Shown: positions 43,703 to 53,081 of the stretch, piece by piece
How the letters are laid out: every line of letters starts with the position of its first letter
Position numbering within the stretch: the stretch's first letter is position 1
Source of the DNA: Glaciecola sp. UBA983
GTDB taxonomy: Bacteria; Pseudomonadota; Gammaproteobacteria; Enterobacterales; Alteromonadaceae
Direction of reading: 5' to 3'
NCBI GenBank assembly: GCA_002292215.1
Contig: DBBN01000126.1
Span: forward strand, 44,516-108,515
DNA: 64,000 nt
Notes under the pieces: generated by a model
Databases searched by the model: none
Told to the model about the DNA's origin: nothing
Seen by the model: the letters and a program-made list of their open reading frames with translations, nothing else
Translations under genes and position numbers: made by a program

Positions 43703-44968
43703 ATGAATGGTTTTTTAAATTGGATTGAACAACGCATCCCTATGATGCGCGTGGCAAATATGCACGCGATTCAATATCCAGCACCGGTCAATATGAATTT
43801 TTGGTATGTGTTTGGCTTTTTAGCCACAATTGTTTTAGTTAATCAGATTGTTACTGGTGTTTGGTTGACGATGAACTTCGAACCTTCAGCAGAACGCGCG
43901 TTCTTTTCTGTTGAATACATCATGCGTGAAATCGACTTCGGTTGGTTGATTCGTTATATGCACTCTACGGGCGCCTCAGCGTTCTTTATCGTTGTTTATA
44001 TGCATATGTTCCGTGGCATGATTTACGGTTCATACCAGAAGCCTCGTGAGCTATTGTGGGTATTCGGTATGCTGATTTACTTAGCATTAATGGCTGAAGC
44101 CTTTATGGGCTATGTATTACCTTGGGGACAAATGTCTTACTGGGGTGCTCAGGTTATCGTATCGTTATTCAGTGCAATCCCCGTGATTGGTCCTGATTTA
44201 GTGATTTGGATCCAAGGTGACTATGTTATTTCTGGTGCCACACTAAACCGATTCTTTGCTTTACATGTTATTGCGTTGCCATTGGTCATTGTAATTTTAG
44301 TGTTCTTACACATCATTGCTTTGCACGAAGTCGGTTCTAATAACCCTGACGGGATTGCGATTAAACACAAAAAAGGCTCGTTAGCCGAAGAAGACAAAAC
44401 TAAATACAAAATCCATGAATACTATACGGATAAGTATGATATCGCAGATGATGTTGTGCCGTTCTTCCCACACATAGTACTTAAAGATCTTGTTGCCTTT
44501 AGTATTTTCTTAGGTGTCTTTTCTTATATTATGTTCTTTGCGCCAGAAATGGGCGGTTACTTCCTTGAACATCCAAACTTTGAAATTGCAAACCCGTTGA
44601 AAACACCGGAACATATTTTTCCTGTTTGGTATTTCACACCATTTTATGCAATCTTAAAAGCGGTGCCAGATAAGTTGTTTGGTGTATTAGCCATGTTTGG
44701 TGCGATTGCTGCACTATTCGCATTACCTTGGGTTGACCGTGGTAGTGTGCGTTCATGGAGATATCGTAGTGGGCTACATACGTGGAACTTAATTATCTTT
44801 GCGATTGTATTCATTTTCTTAGGTTATTTAGGTGGTACACCTCAAGCTGACTGGAAAATCGTTGCGTCTCAGATTTTAACTGTAATGTACTTTGGGTTCT
44901 TCGGTTTACTATGGATTTATAGTAAAAATGAAACCACTAAGCCTGTACCTGAGAGGATCACTAAATGA
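43703..44968 (+). CDS. petB: Ubiquinol-cytochrome c reductase cytochrome b subunit
   Basis: Integral membrane cytochrome b of the bc1 complex, 421 residues with about eight membrane helices. The heme-ligand His pairs are in helices B and D (YMHSTGASAFFIVVYMHMF and FFALHVIALPLVIVILVFLHI). The Qo-site motif PEW is replaced by the usual PVWY in HIFPVWYFTPFYAIL, and GYVLPWGQMSYWGA is conserved. It begins 12 bases after petA and overlaps petC by 4 bases. Confidence 0.97.
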   Translation: MNGFLNWIEQRIPMMRVANMHAIQYPAPVNMNFWYVFGFLATIVLVNQIVTGVWLTMNFEPSAERAFFSVEYIMREIDFGWLIRYMHSTGASAFFIVVYMHMFRGMIYGSYQKPRELLWVFGMLIYLALMAEAFMGYVLPWGQMSYWGAQVIVSLFSAIPVIGPDLVIWIQGDYVISGATLNRFFALHVIALPLVIVILVFLHIIALHEVGSNNPDGIAIKHKKGSLAEEDKTKYKIHEYYTDKYDIADDVVPFFPHIVLKDLVAFSIFLGVFSYIMFFAPEMGGYFLEHPNFEIANPLKTPEHIFPVWYFTPFYAILKAVPDKLFGVLAMFGAIAALFALPWVDRGSVRSWRYRSGLHTWNLIIFAIVFIFLGYLGGTPQADWKIVASQILTVMYFGFFGLLWIYSKNETTKPVPERITK

Positions 44969-45702
44969 AAAAGTTAATATTAGCGATCGCGTTATTGCTT
45001 CCAAGCTTAGCGTTTGCAGCAGGTTCTAAGCATCCGTTAGACGATGCTGATTACGACCTAACAGACAAAGCATCATTACAAAATGGTGCGCGTATTTTCA
45101 TGAATTACTGCTTAGGTTGTCACCAACAGCAATACCAACGTTATTCACGTACGTTTGCGGATTTAGATATTCCTGAAGAAATCGGTCAAGAATATTTGCA
45201 ATTCACGGGTGAAAAAGTCACGGATTACATTACGACACCAATGCCAGTAGATGCTTCTGCAACTTGGTTCGGTGCACCGCCGCCAGATTTAACGTTAGTA
45301 GCACGTGTTCGTGGTGCAGATTGGATTTATACTTATTTGCGTACCTTTTACGTCGATGATTCTAAAACTTTCGGTGTCAACAATCTAACGTTCCCTAACG
45401 TGGGGATGCCACATGTACTTCAAGAACTGCAAGGTACGCCGCGCATTTCGTATGAAGATGCATTAATTGATGGTGAAACAGTGAAGCGTTATGTTGGTAT
45501 TCAATCAGATGGTGACGGTGAATTGAGCCCGGATGAGTATAACAAAGCCATCTTAGACTTAGTCAATTACTTACAGTATACCGGTGAGCCATCACGTTTA
45601 GGGTCTGAAAAAATCGGTAAAGGTGTATTGGTATTTATCTTTATATTCTTCATCTTTGCTTATTTATTGAAAAAAGATTACTGGCGAGGCGTGAAGAAGT
45701 AA
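44965..45702 (+). CDS. petC: Ubiquinol-cytochrome c reductase cytochrome c1 subunit
   Basis: Membrane-anchored c-type cytochrome of the bc1 complex, 245 residues. Signal peptide 1-18 (ending LAFA). Heme attachment motif is CLGCH in MNYCLGCHQQQYQRYSR; the axial Met is probably in NVGMPHVL. A C-terminal anchor helix VLVFIFIFFIFAYLLKK is present. Start ATGA overlaps the petB stop, so translation is coupled. A terminator follows 20 bases after the stop. Confidence 0.97.
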   Translation: MKKLILAIALLLPSLAFAAGSKHPLDDADYDLTDKASLQNGARIFMNYCLGCHQQQYQRYSRTFADLDIPEEIGQEYLQFTGEKVTDYITTPMPVDASATWFGAPPPDLTLVARVRGADWIYTYLRTFYVDDSKTFGVNNLTFPNVGMPHVLQELQGTPRISYEDALIDGETVKRYVGIQSDGDGELSPDEYNKAILDLVNYLQYTGEPSRLGSEKIGKGVLVFIFIFFIFAYLLKKDYWRGVKK

Positions 45703-45721
45703 AAAATTCATGTATAATCAC

Positions 45722-45747
45722 AAAAGGGGCATAGCGCCCCTTTTTTT
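45722..45747 (+). terminator. Intrinsic terminator after petABC
   Basis: 9-bp stem (AAAAGGGGC / GCCCCTTTT), ATAGC loop and seven T, directly between petC and sspA. Confidence 0.93.
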
Positions 45748-45797
45748 AATGCTTGTCATAAATGCTCGCAAAGCGGCATTTTATAGGAGAAACATCA

Positions 45798-46430
45798 ATG
45801 GCAGTAGCCACCAATAAACGCTCTATCATGACTCTGTTTTCAGATACGATTGATATCTATAGTCATCAGGTACGCATCGTCTTAGCTGAAAAAGGCGTCA
45901 CCGTTGACATTAATTATGTTGACCCTACTAATCTACCTGAAGAAATGCTAGAGCTAAATCCATATGGTACTTTACCAACTTTGGTTGATCGTGATTTAAA
46001 TTTGTACAAATCACATATCATTATGGAATATTTGGATGAGCGTTTCCCACATCCACCATTGATGCCAGTCTATCCAGTTGCTCGTGGTAACAGTCGTCTT
46101 ATGATGCACCGCATTGAGCAAGATTGGTATTCTGTTGCAGCGCAGATTTTCCGTGGTGAAGGTGATACTGAAGCATTACGTAACAACTTACGTGAAACGT
46201 TATTATCATTAGCACCTATTTTTGCTGAAACACCGTACTTTATGTCTGAAGAGTTCAGCTTAGTAGATTGTTACTTAGCACCACTGTTATGGCGTTTACC
46301 TGCGCTTAATATCACCTTAACGGGTGCTGGCAGTAAAGAAGTATTAGCCTATATGAAACGTATCTTTGAACGTTCATCGTTTGTTGCATCATTGACGGAT
46401 CAAGAACGTGAGATTCACAACCCGTTATAA
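45798..46430 (+). CDS. sspA: Stringent starvation protein A
   Basis: RNA polymerase-associated glutathione-S-transferase-fold protein, 210 residues (E. coli 212). ATG at 45798 has AGGAGA eight bases upstream; the frame runs back to a start at 45762 without support. N-terminal thioredoxin-like part: IMTLFSDTIDIYSHQVRIVLAEKGV and NPYGTLPTLVDRDL, which includes the cis-Pro. Helical C-terminal part: FSLVDCYLAPLLWRLP. Regulates stationary-phase and acid responses in enterics. sspB follows on the same strand. Confidence 0.95.
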   Translation: MAVATNKRSIMTLFSDTIDIYSHQVRIVLAEKGVTVDINYVDPTNLPEEMLELNPYGTLPTLVDRDLNLYKSHIIMEYLDERFPHPPLMPVYPVARGNSRLMMHRIEQDWYSVAAQIFRGEGDTEALRNNLRETLLSLAPIFAETPYFMSEEFSLVDCYLAPLLWRLPALNITLTGAGSKEVLAYMKRIFERSSFVASLTDQEREIHNPL

Positions 46431-46503
46431 CTAATCCGTGATCACTAACATAATACGTAACTAAGTCGCAGCAACATAGCGGTAATTAAAGTAGAACCAA
46501 GAT

Positions 46504-47064
46504 ATGAGTGAGTTTACAATGACATCTAACCAGCCTTATTTGCTTAAAGCATTTTTTGATTGGATAGTCGATAATGGACTCACGCCTCATCTTGTTGTTG
46601 ATGCGACTCAAAACAATGTCAGTGTGCCTATGCAATATGTTAATGACGGACAGATAGTATTGAATGTATCACCGGGTGCTTGTATGAATTTTAATATGAC
46701 ACCAGAAGGCATTAGTTTTCAAGCTCGTTTTGGTGGACAGCCGCATTACATTCATATTCCTAGTCACGCCGTATTAGCAATCTACGCACGAGAGAATGGG
46801 GCCGGTACAGTCTTCACGGCGGAATCAGATTTATCTATCGAAGATACCGATGAGGACGTTGTAGAGCTATCGGATGGGATGTTGGAAGAGACTGTCTTAG
46901 ATAATAGCGATGAACTGTTAGATACTGCAGGGGGAGCTCGGGTTAGTGGCGCACCAAGCCTAGGGATCGTTAGTTCGTCTCAAACCGAAAGTCGCAATGT
47001 GGATGAAGCGTCAGAGCTGACCAAAACTGCTAAGAAGAAACCAACATTCACGATAGTGAAATAA
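46504..47064 (+). CDS. sspB: ClpXP protease specificity-enhancing factor SspB
   Basis: Adaptor that delivers ssrA-tagged proteins to ClpXP, 186 residues (E. coli 165). The substrate-binding domain is conserved (PYLLKAFFDWIVDNGLTPHLVVD, VPMQYVNDGQIVLNVSPGA, FQARFGGQP, VLAIYARENGAG). A long acidic linker (about 105-145) leads to the short C-terminal tail PTFTIVK, the ClpX-binding motif (E. coli ends LRVVK). Usual sspA-sspB pairing, 73 bases apart. Confidence 0.95.
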   Translation: MSEFTMTSNQPYLLKAFFDWIVDNGLTPHLVVDATQNNVSVPMQYVNDGQIVLNVSPGACMNFNMTPEGISFQARFGGQPHYIHIPSHAVLAIYARENGAGTVFTAESDLSIEDTDEDVVELSDGMLEETVLDNSDELLDTAGGARVSGAPSLGIVSSSQTESRNVDEASELTKTAKKKPTFTIVK

Positions 47065-47114
47065 CGACAAAACCTTAAAGACATAAAATGTCTTAGCGTC
47101 TTGTCGCATTTTTT
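47065..47114. terminator. Bidirectional terminator between sspB and dolP
   Basis: An outer stem CGACAA/TTGTCG (47065-47070 with 47101-47106) encloses a perfect inner hairpin AAGACAT-AAA-ATGTCTT (47078-47094). T-rich sequence follows on the plus strand (CATTTTTTATT). It sits between convergent genes. Confidence 0.65.
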
Positions 47115-47115
47115 A

Positions 47116-47706
47116 TTATTGAATAATTTCAAATACCCGCACAACACTTTTGACATTGTTTATGTTTCTAGCGATTTCGACAGCGCGAGTCGCTTGTTGA
47201 TTATCGAGTAAACCCATTAAAAAAACATCTCCGCCATTTACAACCACATTGATCCGGTTAGATTCTATCTCTTTATTCATTAATAGTTTTGCTCGAAGTG
47301 CATTGGCGATTAAAATATCCTTTGCTTGCATCGATGTGCTCAACCGCATGCTAATTCGAATCTGATTATGTGATTTGCGTAAATAGGGGTCACCTGTCAG
47401 AACGGCGTTGATTTGAGGTTGCCAAGTTGCATCATCAATTGTACCGGTTAATAGTAGCTGGCGATTGAATACATCCACTTCAATATCAGACGCCTCGGAT
47501 AATCCTTCAATTTCAGACAGACGTAATGATATACGGGCAACAGCATTTGTGTCATCTATCTGAGTTCCGATAGAACGAGGATCTTGACTGGCTGTTGCAC
47601 CGATGGTCGCAACAGCACCTAATGCAATGGCGGTGCAGCCTGTTGTTAGACTAAAACAACTGATAGCTACCAACCCCATGATCAATTGACGATTACTACG
47701 ACTCAT
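47116..47706 (-). CDS. dolP: Dual BON-domain lipoprotein DolP (YraP)
   Basis: Outer-membrane lipoprotein that supports envelope integrity, 196 residues (E. coli 191). Lipobox LTTGC gives Cys24. Two BON domains follow: about 50-115 (VARISLRLSEIEGLSEASDIEVDVF, LLTGTIDDATWQPQI) and about 128-196 (LRAKLLMNKEIESNRINVVVNGGDVFLMG, VKSVVRVFEII). It is the last gene of the minus-strand run lpoA-yraN-diaA-dolP, as in E. coli. Confidence 0.95.
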   Translation of the reverse strand: MSRSNRQLIMGLVAISCFSLTTGCTAIALGAVATIGATASQDPRSIGTQIDDTNAVARISLRLSEIEGLSEASDIEVDVFNRQLLLTGTIDDATWQPQINAVLTGDPYLRKSHNQIRISMRLSTSMQAKDILIANALRAKLLMNKEIESNRINVVVNGGDVFLMGLLDNQQATRAVEIARNINNVKSVVRVFEIIQ

Positions 47707-47729
47707 TTCATATACCTTAAATGATGTGA

Positions 47730-48332
<603 letters not shown>

Positions 48333-48686
48333 TTAGACACCTTTGTGCCACTTTGCTCGCGTACCATCTATAGCAATCAGATCAACACGATGCGCCACAT
48401 GGTGTGGGTTTAACGCGTGTTTAGCCATAAATACATACATTGTTTTAACTACCTTGCGACGCTTTTGCTCAGTAAACATTTCCGTCGCAGCGCCATGACT
48501 TTGGGTTGTGCGGTATTTTACTTCAACAAATACCCAACAAGCTCCATCGCGCATGATTAAATCTATTTCACCGCATTTTGCACGAAAATTTGCAGTAATA
48601 AAGTGCAATCCTTGCTGTATTAAATACCGTTTTACTTTTTGTTCTACAACCACACCTAATTGATAGGCATGCTGAGGCTTACTCAC
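48333..48686 (-). CDS. yraN: UPF0102 family nuclease-like protein YraN
   Basis: 117 residues with the PD-(D/E)XK nuclease-like core: GVVVEQKVKRYLIQQGL, NFRAKCGEIDLIMRDGACWVFVEVKYR, in which EID and EVK supply the usual acidic and Lys residues. Biological role undetermined. The gene overlaps the end of lpoA by 8 bases and is followed by diaA after 15 bases, the conserved yraM-yraN-yraO order. Confidence 0.95.
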   Translation of the reverse strand: MSKPQHAYQLGVVVEQKVKRYLIQQGLHFITANFRAKCGEIDLIMRDGACWVFVEVKYRTTQSHGAATEMFTEQKRRKVVKTMYVFMAKHALNPHHVAHRVDLIAIDGTRAKWHKGV

Positions 48687-50562
48687 TCGTCAATCGTTCA
48701 ATTTGTCGAGTGGTTATTTTGGCACGCGGTAAAGTACGTGTCACTTGATTCTTATCATTTATTGCCAAGCTGCCAGTTAAACCAGGTAATAGTAACCCCT
48801 GAACTTTTTGTAATGGCTGGATTTTGCCGATTAAGTTTAATGCATCATATCCAAATGCGAATAGGCGTTTTTGCGCGGTAGAGGCTTCAGAAAATACTGT
48901 TTCATATTGAGCGAGTAATTCAACATTGAGCGTATCATCAAGTAACCAAGGCATATCAATAAAAATCACATTTTGTAAATCACGTAACGAGTTCTTGTTC
49001 AATTTATGATTATAACTACGCGAACTGGCAAATACGGGTTGTATCTCATCAGAGAACGTACTTATGCTGGCTTCAATCATCGGATTAATCAGTTCTGTTT
49101 GTTTCGCGTTAGCAAAGACGACAAACGCATCAATATCTTTGCGGTTACGTGTCACACTGAACATTTCTTGGCCTAAATAACGTTCTAGTATGCTAATTCT
49201 ATCGCGGCTTTGTTGCACGCCGAGTGCATCACCAATCGCCTTGCGCATTGATTTGTTATCGCTAAAAGAAAGGGTAATGGTACTGGTATGTTGTGTTAGC
49301 GCCTGCCAGCGTGCGGTAAACGCTTCGGCCATACGGGTCGCTGTGCGATCTGGCGCATGGATTAATATAGGTTGTTGATATTGCTGAGTAAACATAAGCT
49401 CGGCAATTTGTTCGGCTTCATCTTCTGGTGAAAGTGCAAAAAAAGTGTGATTACTCAAGCTCGTATTTGGTAAAAACTCTGTCGATGCAGGGGCGTCCAG
49501 TTGAGGAACCAATGAATCAGTGTCAAGCCGATTCAACCCTAATAATTGTTGGTTAGGTTTGATATGCGGCAGGATTAATTCTAATTTAGGTTTTAACAGT
49601 GGCCCAATAATTAAATCCGCCTCGGCAATAGCTGCAATTAATGCTTCGTCGGTTTGCGTATTGGTATCCACAAAATATAACGATTCAATCATTTGCTCAT
49701 AACCCTGCTGTTGTGATTGACTGGCTAAATAAGCGGCAACTACACCTTGTTTTATTTGTTGTGCTTGGGCAGCTAGACGTCCAGTTAGCGGCAATAACAC
49801 AGCAACACGCTGGGCAGTGTTATTACGAATTTGCAACAACCCAATAATTTCCGAAGGTAAGTGTTTAACTAACGGATGATTCGGGAACTGATATTGAAAC
49901 TGAGTTAACTGGCTAGCTAATTCGTATTGGTTTAAGGCGTGTTCGCGAAGTATCTTAGTGAGGCGAATAAATCCATCAATCTCGGAATTACCAATTAATT
50001 GTAGTTGTTCACCAGGAATTTTTTGTGCCAAACGCCACACATAATTAATATCATAATCTTGTGATGTGACATGCGCATTTACGGCATTGCGTGCATCAAA
50101 CAGTGCTTCGTAAATGACAGCTTTGGCATGCCACTGTTGCTGCTGTATTAATGACGAAGATGTAGGTGCCTCAAGTAAAGCTAACCGAGTTTGATAAGTA
50201 TCATTAGGGTGAACACATTGTGCTCGGTATAATTTCGCTTGAGCCAGTTGTTCTGAGTCTAATAGTGGGTAAATAGGAGCTAACACTGAATGCACGTGCT
50301 GGCATTGTTGTGCGGTATTGGCTAACTCTGCAGCTTGAAGTAAATACTGATTGCGACGTAAAGCTTGGTCATTATTCTCGGCTAGCTCCGCTTGATCGAG
50401 TAATTGCGGAAAGGTTAGAGTCAAAGCAACGGCTGGAGTATTCACTATTGGGGCAGACGTATGAGTCGATTTAGGTGTTGTTGCAGAACACGCACCTAAC
50501 CCTACAAGCAAAGCAAGTAAAGCCACACGACGGCAATTGAACAATGAAAAATTTATAGTCAC
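48679..50562 (-). CDS. lpoA: Penicillin-binding protein activator LpoA
   Basis: Outer-membrane lipoprotein that activates PBP1A for peptidoglycan synthesis, 627 residues. Lipobox LGAC gives Cys25. The N-terminal half is TPR-like (about 45-250). The C-terminal half (about 255-620) is a periplasmic-binding-protein type fold: VAVLLPLTGRLAAQAQQIKQG, DLIIGPLLKP, FALSPEDEAEQIAELMF, and RLFAFGYDALNLI. Divergent from rsmI, the same relation as yraM/yraL in E. coli. Confidence 0.94.
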   Translation of the reverse strand: MTINFSLFNCRRVALLALLVGLGACSATTPKSTHTSAPIVNTPAVALTLTFPQLLDQAELAENNDQALRRNQYLLQAAELANTAQQCQHVHSVLAPIYPLLDSEQLAQAKLYRAQCVHPNDTYQTRLALLEAPTSSSLIQQQQWHAKAVIYEALFDARNAVNAHVTSQDYDINYVWRLAQKIPGEQLQLIGNSEIDGFIRLTKILREHALNQYELASQLTQFQYQFPNHPLVKHLPSEIIGLLQIRNNTAQRVAVLLPLTGRLAAQAQQIKQGVVAAYLASQSQQQGYEQMIESLYFVDTNTQTDEALIAAIAEADLIIGPLLKPKLELILPHIKPNQQLLGLNRLDTDSLVPQLDAPASTEFLPNTSLSNHTFFALSPEDEAEQIAELMFTQQYQQPILIHAPDRTATRMAEAFTARWQALTQHTSTITLSFSDNKSMRKAIGDALGVQQSRDRISILERYLGQEMFSVTRNRKDIDAFVVFANAKQTELINPMIEASISTFSDEIQPVFASSRSYNHKLNKNSLRDLQNVIFIDMPWLLDDTLNVELLAQYETVFSEASTAQKRLFAFGYDALNLIGKIQPLQKVQGLLLPGLTGSLAINDKNQVTRTLPRAKITTRQIERLTSE

Positions 50563-50606
50563 TAGTTAATCCATAAAAGCAAGTGAATGAAAGCCATACA
50601 TAAGTG

Positions 50607-50612
50607 TATAAT
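50607..50612 (+). promoter_or_regulatory. rsmI: Candidate -10 element of rsmI promoter
   Basis: TATAAT lies 34 bp before the chosen rsmI start, in the short gap between divergent lpoA and rsmI. No good -35 at standard spacing was found. Confidence 0.4.
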
Positions 50613-50646
50613 ATGCATCATACTGTATTTTAAAAAGATCCGCATT

Positions 50647-51492
50647 ATGTCTGACACTGGTTGTTTATATATCGTTCCTACTCCCATCGGTAATTTGCAA
50701 GATATTACACTTCGCGCATTGACGATCCTCAAATCTGTCGATGCGATAGCATGTGAAGATACTCGTCATAGCCGAGTATTGTTGCAGCACTTTAGTATTG
50801 ATAAACCGACGTTTGCTGTACATGATCATAACGAATCTATGATGGTAAATAAAGTGATCCAAAGACTAGAAAAAGGGGAGTCCATCGCTTTAATTTCAGA
50901 TGCCGGTACGCCGTTGATTAGCGATCCCGGTTATGTGTTAGTGCATGCCTGTCGTGAAATCAGTGCCAATGTCATTGCCTTACCCGGTCCTTGTGCTGCC
51001 GTAACGGCTCTGTCTGGTTCGGGATTACCAACGGATCAGTTTATTTTTAGAGGTTTTTTACCGGTAAAACAGCAAGCTAAGCAACAGGCGATTGAAGCAT
51101 TACAGCATTCGTATTGTACGAGTGTATTTTATGAAGCGCCGCGTCGGGTCTTAGATACCATGAAGATGATGGAGCGATGCTTACCCGATACTATCACCAT
51201 TGTAATGGCTAAAGAGATTACCAAAACCTTTGAAACATTCATCAGCGGTAGCGCGTCTAAAATTATCGAATGGTTAGAAGCCGAGCCAGCCCATCAAAAA
51301 GGTGAATTTGTACTTATGGTTGGTCCTGCAGAAAAAGACATGAGTGAAATCTCTATCGAGGCCCAGCAGTTAATGACCCATTTACAGTTACACTTACCGC
51401 CTAAAAAAGCCGCAGGTATCGTTGCCGAACACTATGGTTTAAAGAAAAATGCCATTTATCAATGGAGTTTGATGTCATTACAGACTCAATGA
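50647..51492 (+). CDS. rsmI: 16S rRNA (cytidine(1402)-2'-O)-methyltransferase
   Basis: RsmI (YraL), a tetrapyrrole-methylase-fold enzyme that modifies C1402 in the ribosomal P site; 281 residues (E. coli 286). ATG at 50647 gives the expected start before LYIVPTPIGNLQDITLRAL; the frame extends to 50587 but the added residues are not family-like. Further motifs: CEDTRHSRVLL, ALISDAGTPLISDPGY, LPGPCAAVTALSGSGLPTDQF, YEAPRRVLDT, and the C-terminal HTH-like PPKKAAGIVAEHYGLKKNAIY. Often rnpB or mraZ lie downstream in relatives; here a LysR remnant does. Confidence 0.95.
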   Translation: MSDTGCLYIVPTPIGNLQDITLRALTILKSVDAIACEDTRHSRVLLQHFSIDKPTFAVHDHNESMMVNKVIQRLEKGESIALISDAGTPLISDPGYVLVHACREISANVIALPGPCAAVTALSGSGLPTDQFIFRGFLPVKQQAKQQAIEALQHSYCTSVFYEAPRRVLDTMKMMERCLPDTITIVMAKEITKTFETFISGSASKIIEWLEAEPAHQKGEFVLMVGPAEKDMSEISIEAQQLMTHLQLHLPPKKAAGIVAEHYGLKKNAIYQWSLMSLQTQ

Positions 51493-51838
51493 ATGTATTG
51501 CTCTATCAACACGCTAAAAAACAAGGGATTAAACTAAAAATGCATTTGGGCAATTGATGACAACCTTACATTATGTCTCGCAAGGTTTTGCATTAGTGGT
51601 ACATCCATCTTCAGCGACATTTCATTTAGAGTCGAGTCAGCAGATCCGAGCGATTGAAATTACTGAACCGAAGTTATACCGCGATGTCTATGTGCAAGTA
51701 GTGGCGTCTAAAGCCCAAGATCCAGCAGTGAATACCGTGTATGAACTGATCCGTGAAGTCACGGCGAATATGCATTATCAAGGATGCTGGCGAGGTGAGT
51801 TACTTGATAACAAATATACTCGATCTGTATCCTTATGA
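51493..51838 (+). pseudogene. LysR-type regulator remnant, C-terminal effector domain, frame disrupted
   Basis: Two adjacent frames together resemble the end of a LysR substrate-binding domain. First piece, ending in a stop at 51555-51557: NVLLYQHAKKQGIKLKMHLGN. Second piece, in another frame from 51554 or 51557: TLHYVSQGFALVVHPSSA, the LysR-like VAxGLGxxxxP segment, then AIEITEPKLYRDVYVQVVASKAQDPAV, the typical final strand and helix. There is no helix-turn-helix and the whole spans only about 115 codons, where a full LysR protein has about 300. The second piece overlaps the end of the convergent thioredoxin gene by 6 bases. Similarity is by eye and moderate; a short unrelated protein of 94 residues is the alternative. 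Confidence 0.45.
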
Positions 51839-52069
51839 GGTGAGCCATTGCTGGATCTCCGCAGTTGAAGGCAATCCTCCTTTATGTACAACGGTTTCAT
51901 CTAGTACAATGGCAGGAGTCGACATGACCCCGTAACTGATTATTTGCATGGGATCTTCTATTTTTTCGACACTGATCGTCTGTCCTAATTCAGCCGCAGT
52001 AGTTTCTAGTAGAAGTACGGTAGTTTTACATTTGGCGCAGCCGGTTCCTAAGACTTTAAATTTTTTCAT
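51833..52069 (-). CDS. Small thioredoxin-family protein (redox-active CxxC, permease-associated)
   Basis: 78 residues with the active site CAKC in KVLGTGCAKCKTTVLLLE and the cis-Pro segment VMSTPAIVLDETVVHKGGLP. ATG at 52069 was chosen since GGAA lies eight bases upstream and the earlier frame to 52120 overlaps the permease gene. This TM0996/MTH895-like type is regularly found beside DUF318 permeases, as here (13 bases downstream of one). It is presumed to deliver or reduce something for the permease, for example an arsenic or sulfur species; that link is inference. Confidence 0.88.
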   Translation of the reverse strand: MKKFKVLGTGCAKCKTTVLLLETTAAELGQTISVEKIEDPMQIISYGVMSTPAIVLDETVVHKGGLPSTAEIQQWLTS

Positions 52070-52082
52070 GATAGTGTTCCGT

Positions 52083-53075
52083 TTAGAGTAAAAATGCGAC
52101 GCTGTTAAATATCCATCCAACGACGGTAAATGATACTAATAACATAGCAAATAAAATGGCTAGTAATTTCCATTGCATCACTTGTTTAAGTAAAATAAAT
52201 TCAGGGAAACTCGCTGCAACCGTGCTCATACAAAACGCTAAAGCCGTGCCTATCGGCAGGCCATTAGTGATCAAACTCTCCATAACTGGGATCACACCTG
52301 TGGCGTTGGAATACAATGGGATGCCAACTAATACCGCTGCTGGCACCGACCACCATTGCCCCGTGCCTAAATGAGTTTCAATCCAGCCATCTGGAACAAA
52401 GCCATGTAACGCTGAGCCCAGTCCTACCCCGATAATAACCCATATCCAAACACGACGAAAAATATCGAACATTTCTCGTTTAGCAAATGCATGTCGTTCG
52501 CTCATTGTTAAGCTTTGTATCGTGCCGTTGGTTCCTGCTGAAGAGTATGTTTGGCCTTGTTCAAGCGCCTTAGCAGCAAAGGATTGTAACCAGCGTTCGG
52601 CTTTTATCGTGTCCAGAAACAAGCCACCGAGCATGCCGATACTCATGCCAACGATGATATATAAAATCGTAAACTTCCAGCCTAATAAACTCATCAAGAG
52701 TAAGACCGCAACTTCATTGATTAAGGGAGAGGTTAACAAAAATGCCATAGTGATCCCAACAGGTATCCCCGCCGAGGTAAACCCTAAAAAGACAGGAATG
52801 CTGGAGCAAGAGCAAAATGGTGTAATAGCACCAAAGCCGGATGCGAGAAGATAACCTAAGCCGCGATTTTTACCGGCAAGAAAATCCCTCACTCGTTCTA
52901 CATTCATCGAGGCACGTAGCAATGCAATAAGGTAAATCATGACTAACAACAGGGCAAATATTTTACTGGTATCTTCGATGAAAAAGTGGAGAGCATCACC
53001 CAATTTGGTATCTGGGCTTAACCCCAAGACACTAAAGCTGAGCCAACTGGCTAGATCGGTGAAAATTTGAAACAC
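52083..53075 (-). CDS. DUF318 family permease (YraQ/ArsP-like)
   Basis: A 330-residue permease with about eight membrane segments. The family cysteine motif GAITPFCSCSSIPVFLGFTSAGIPVG is present, followed by FLLTSPLINEVAV, and a second conserved half repeat PLYSNATGVIPVMESLITNGLPIGTALAFCMS. Related proteins export organoarsenicals (ArsP), but most of the family is uncharacterised, so the substrate is open. Start is a GTG with AAGG six bases upstream. A 35-bp inverted repeat overlaps that ribosome binding site. The thioredoxin-like gene follows. Confidence 0.88.
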   Translation of the reverse strand: MFQIFTDLASWLSFSVLGLSPDTKLGDALHFFIEDTSKIFALLLVMIYLIALLRASMNVERVRDFLAGKNRGLGYLLASGFGAITPFCSCSSIPVFLGFTSAGIPVGITMAFLLTSPLINEVAVLLLMSLLGWKFTILYIIVGMSIGMLGGLFLDTIKAERWLQSFAAKALEQGQTYSSAGTNGTIQSLTMSERHAFAKREMFDIFRRVWIWVIIGVGLGSALHGFVPDGWIETHLGTGQWWSVPAAVLVGIPLYSNATGVIPVMESLITNGLPIGTALAFCMSTVAASFPEFILLKQVMQWKLLAILFAMLLVSFTVVGWIFNSVAFLL

Positions 53076-53081
53076 ATTGTG

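Noticed and set aside
51493-51840. RNase P RNA (rnpB), expected after rsmI in some relatives
   Set aside because: The segment is too short and contains coding-like LysR remnants; no rnpB conserved regions are seen.
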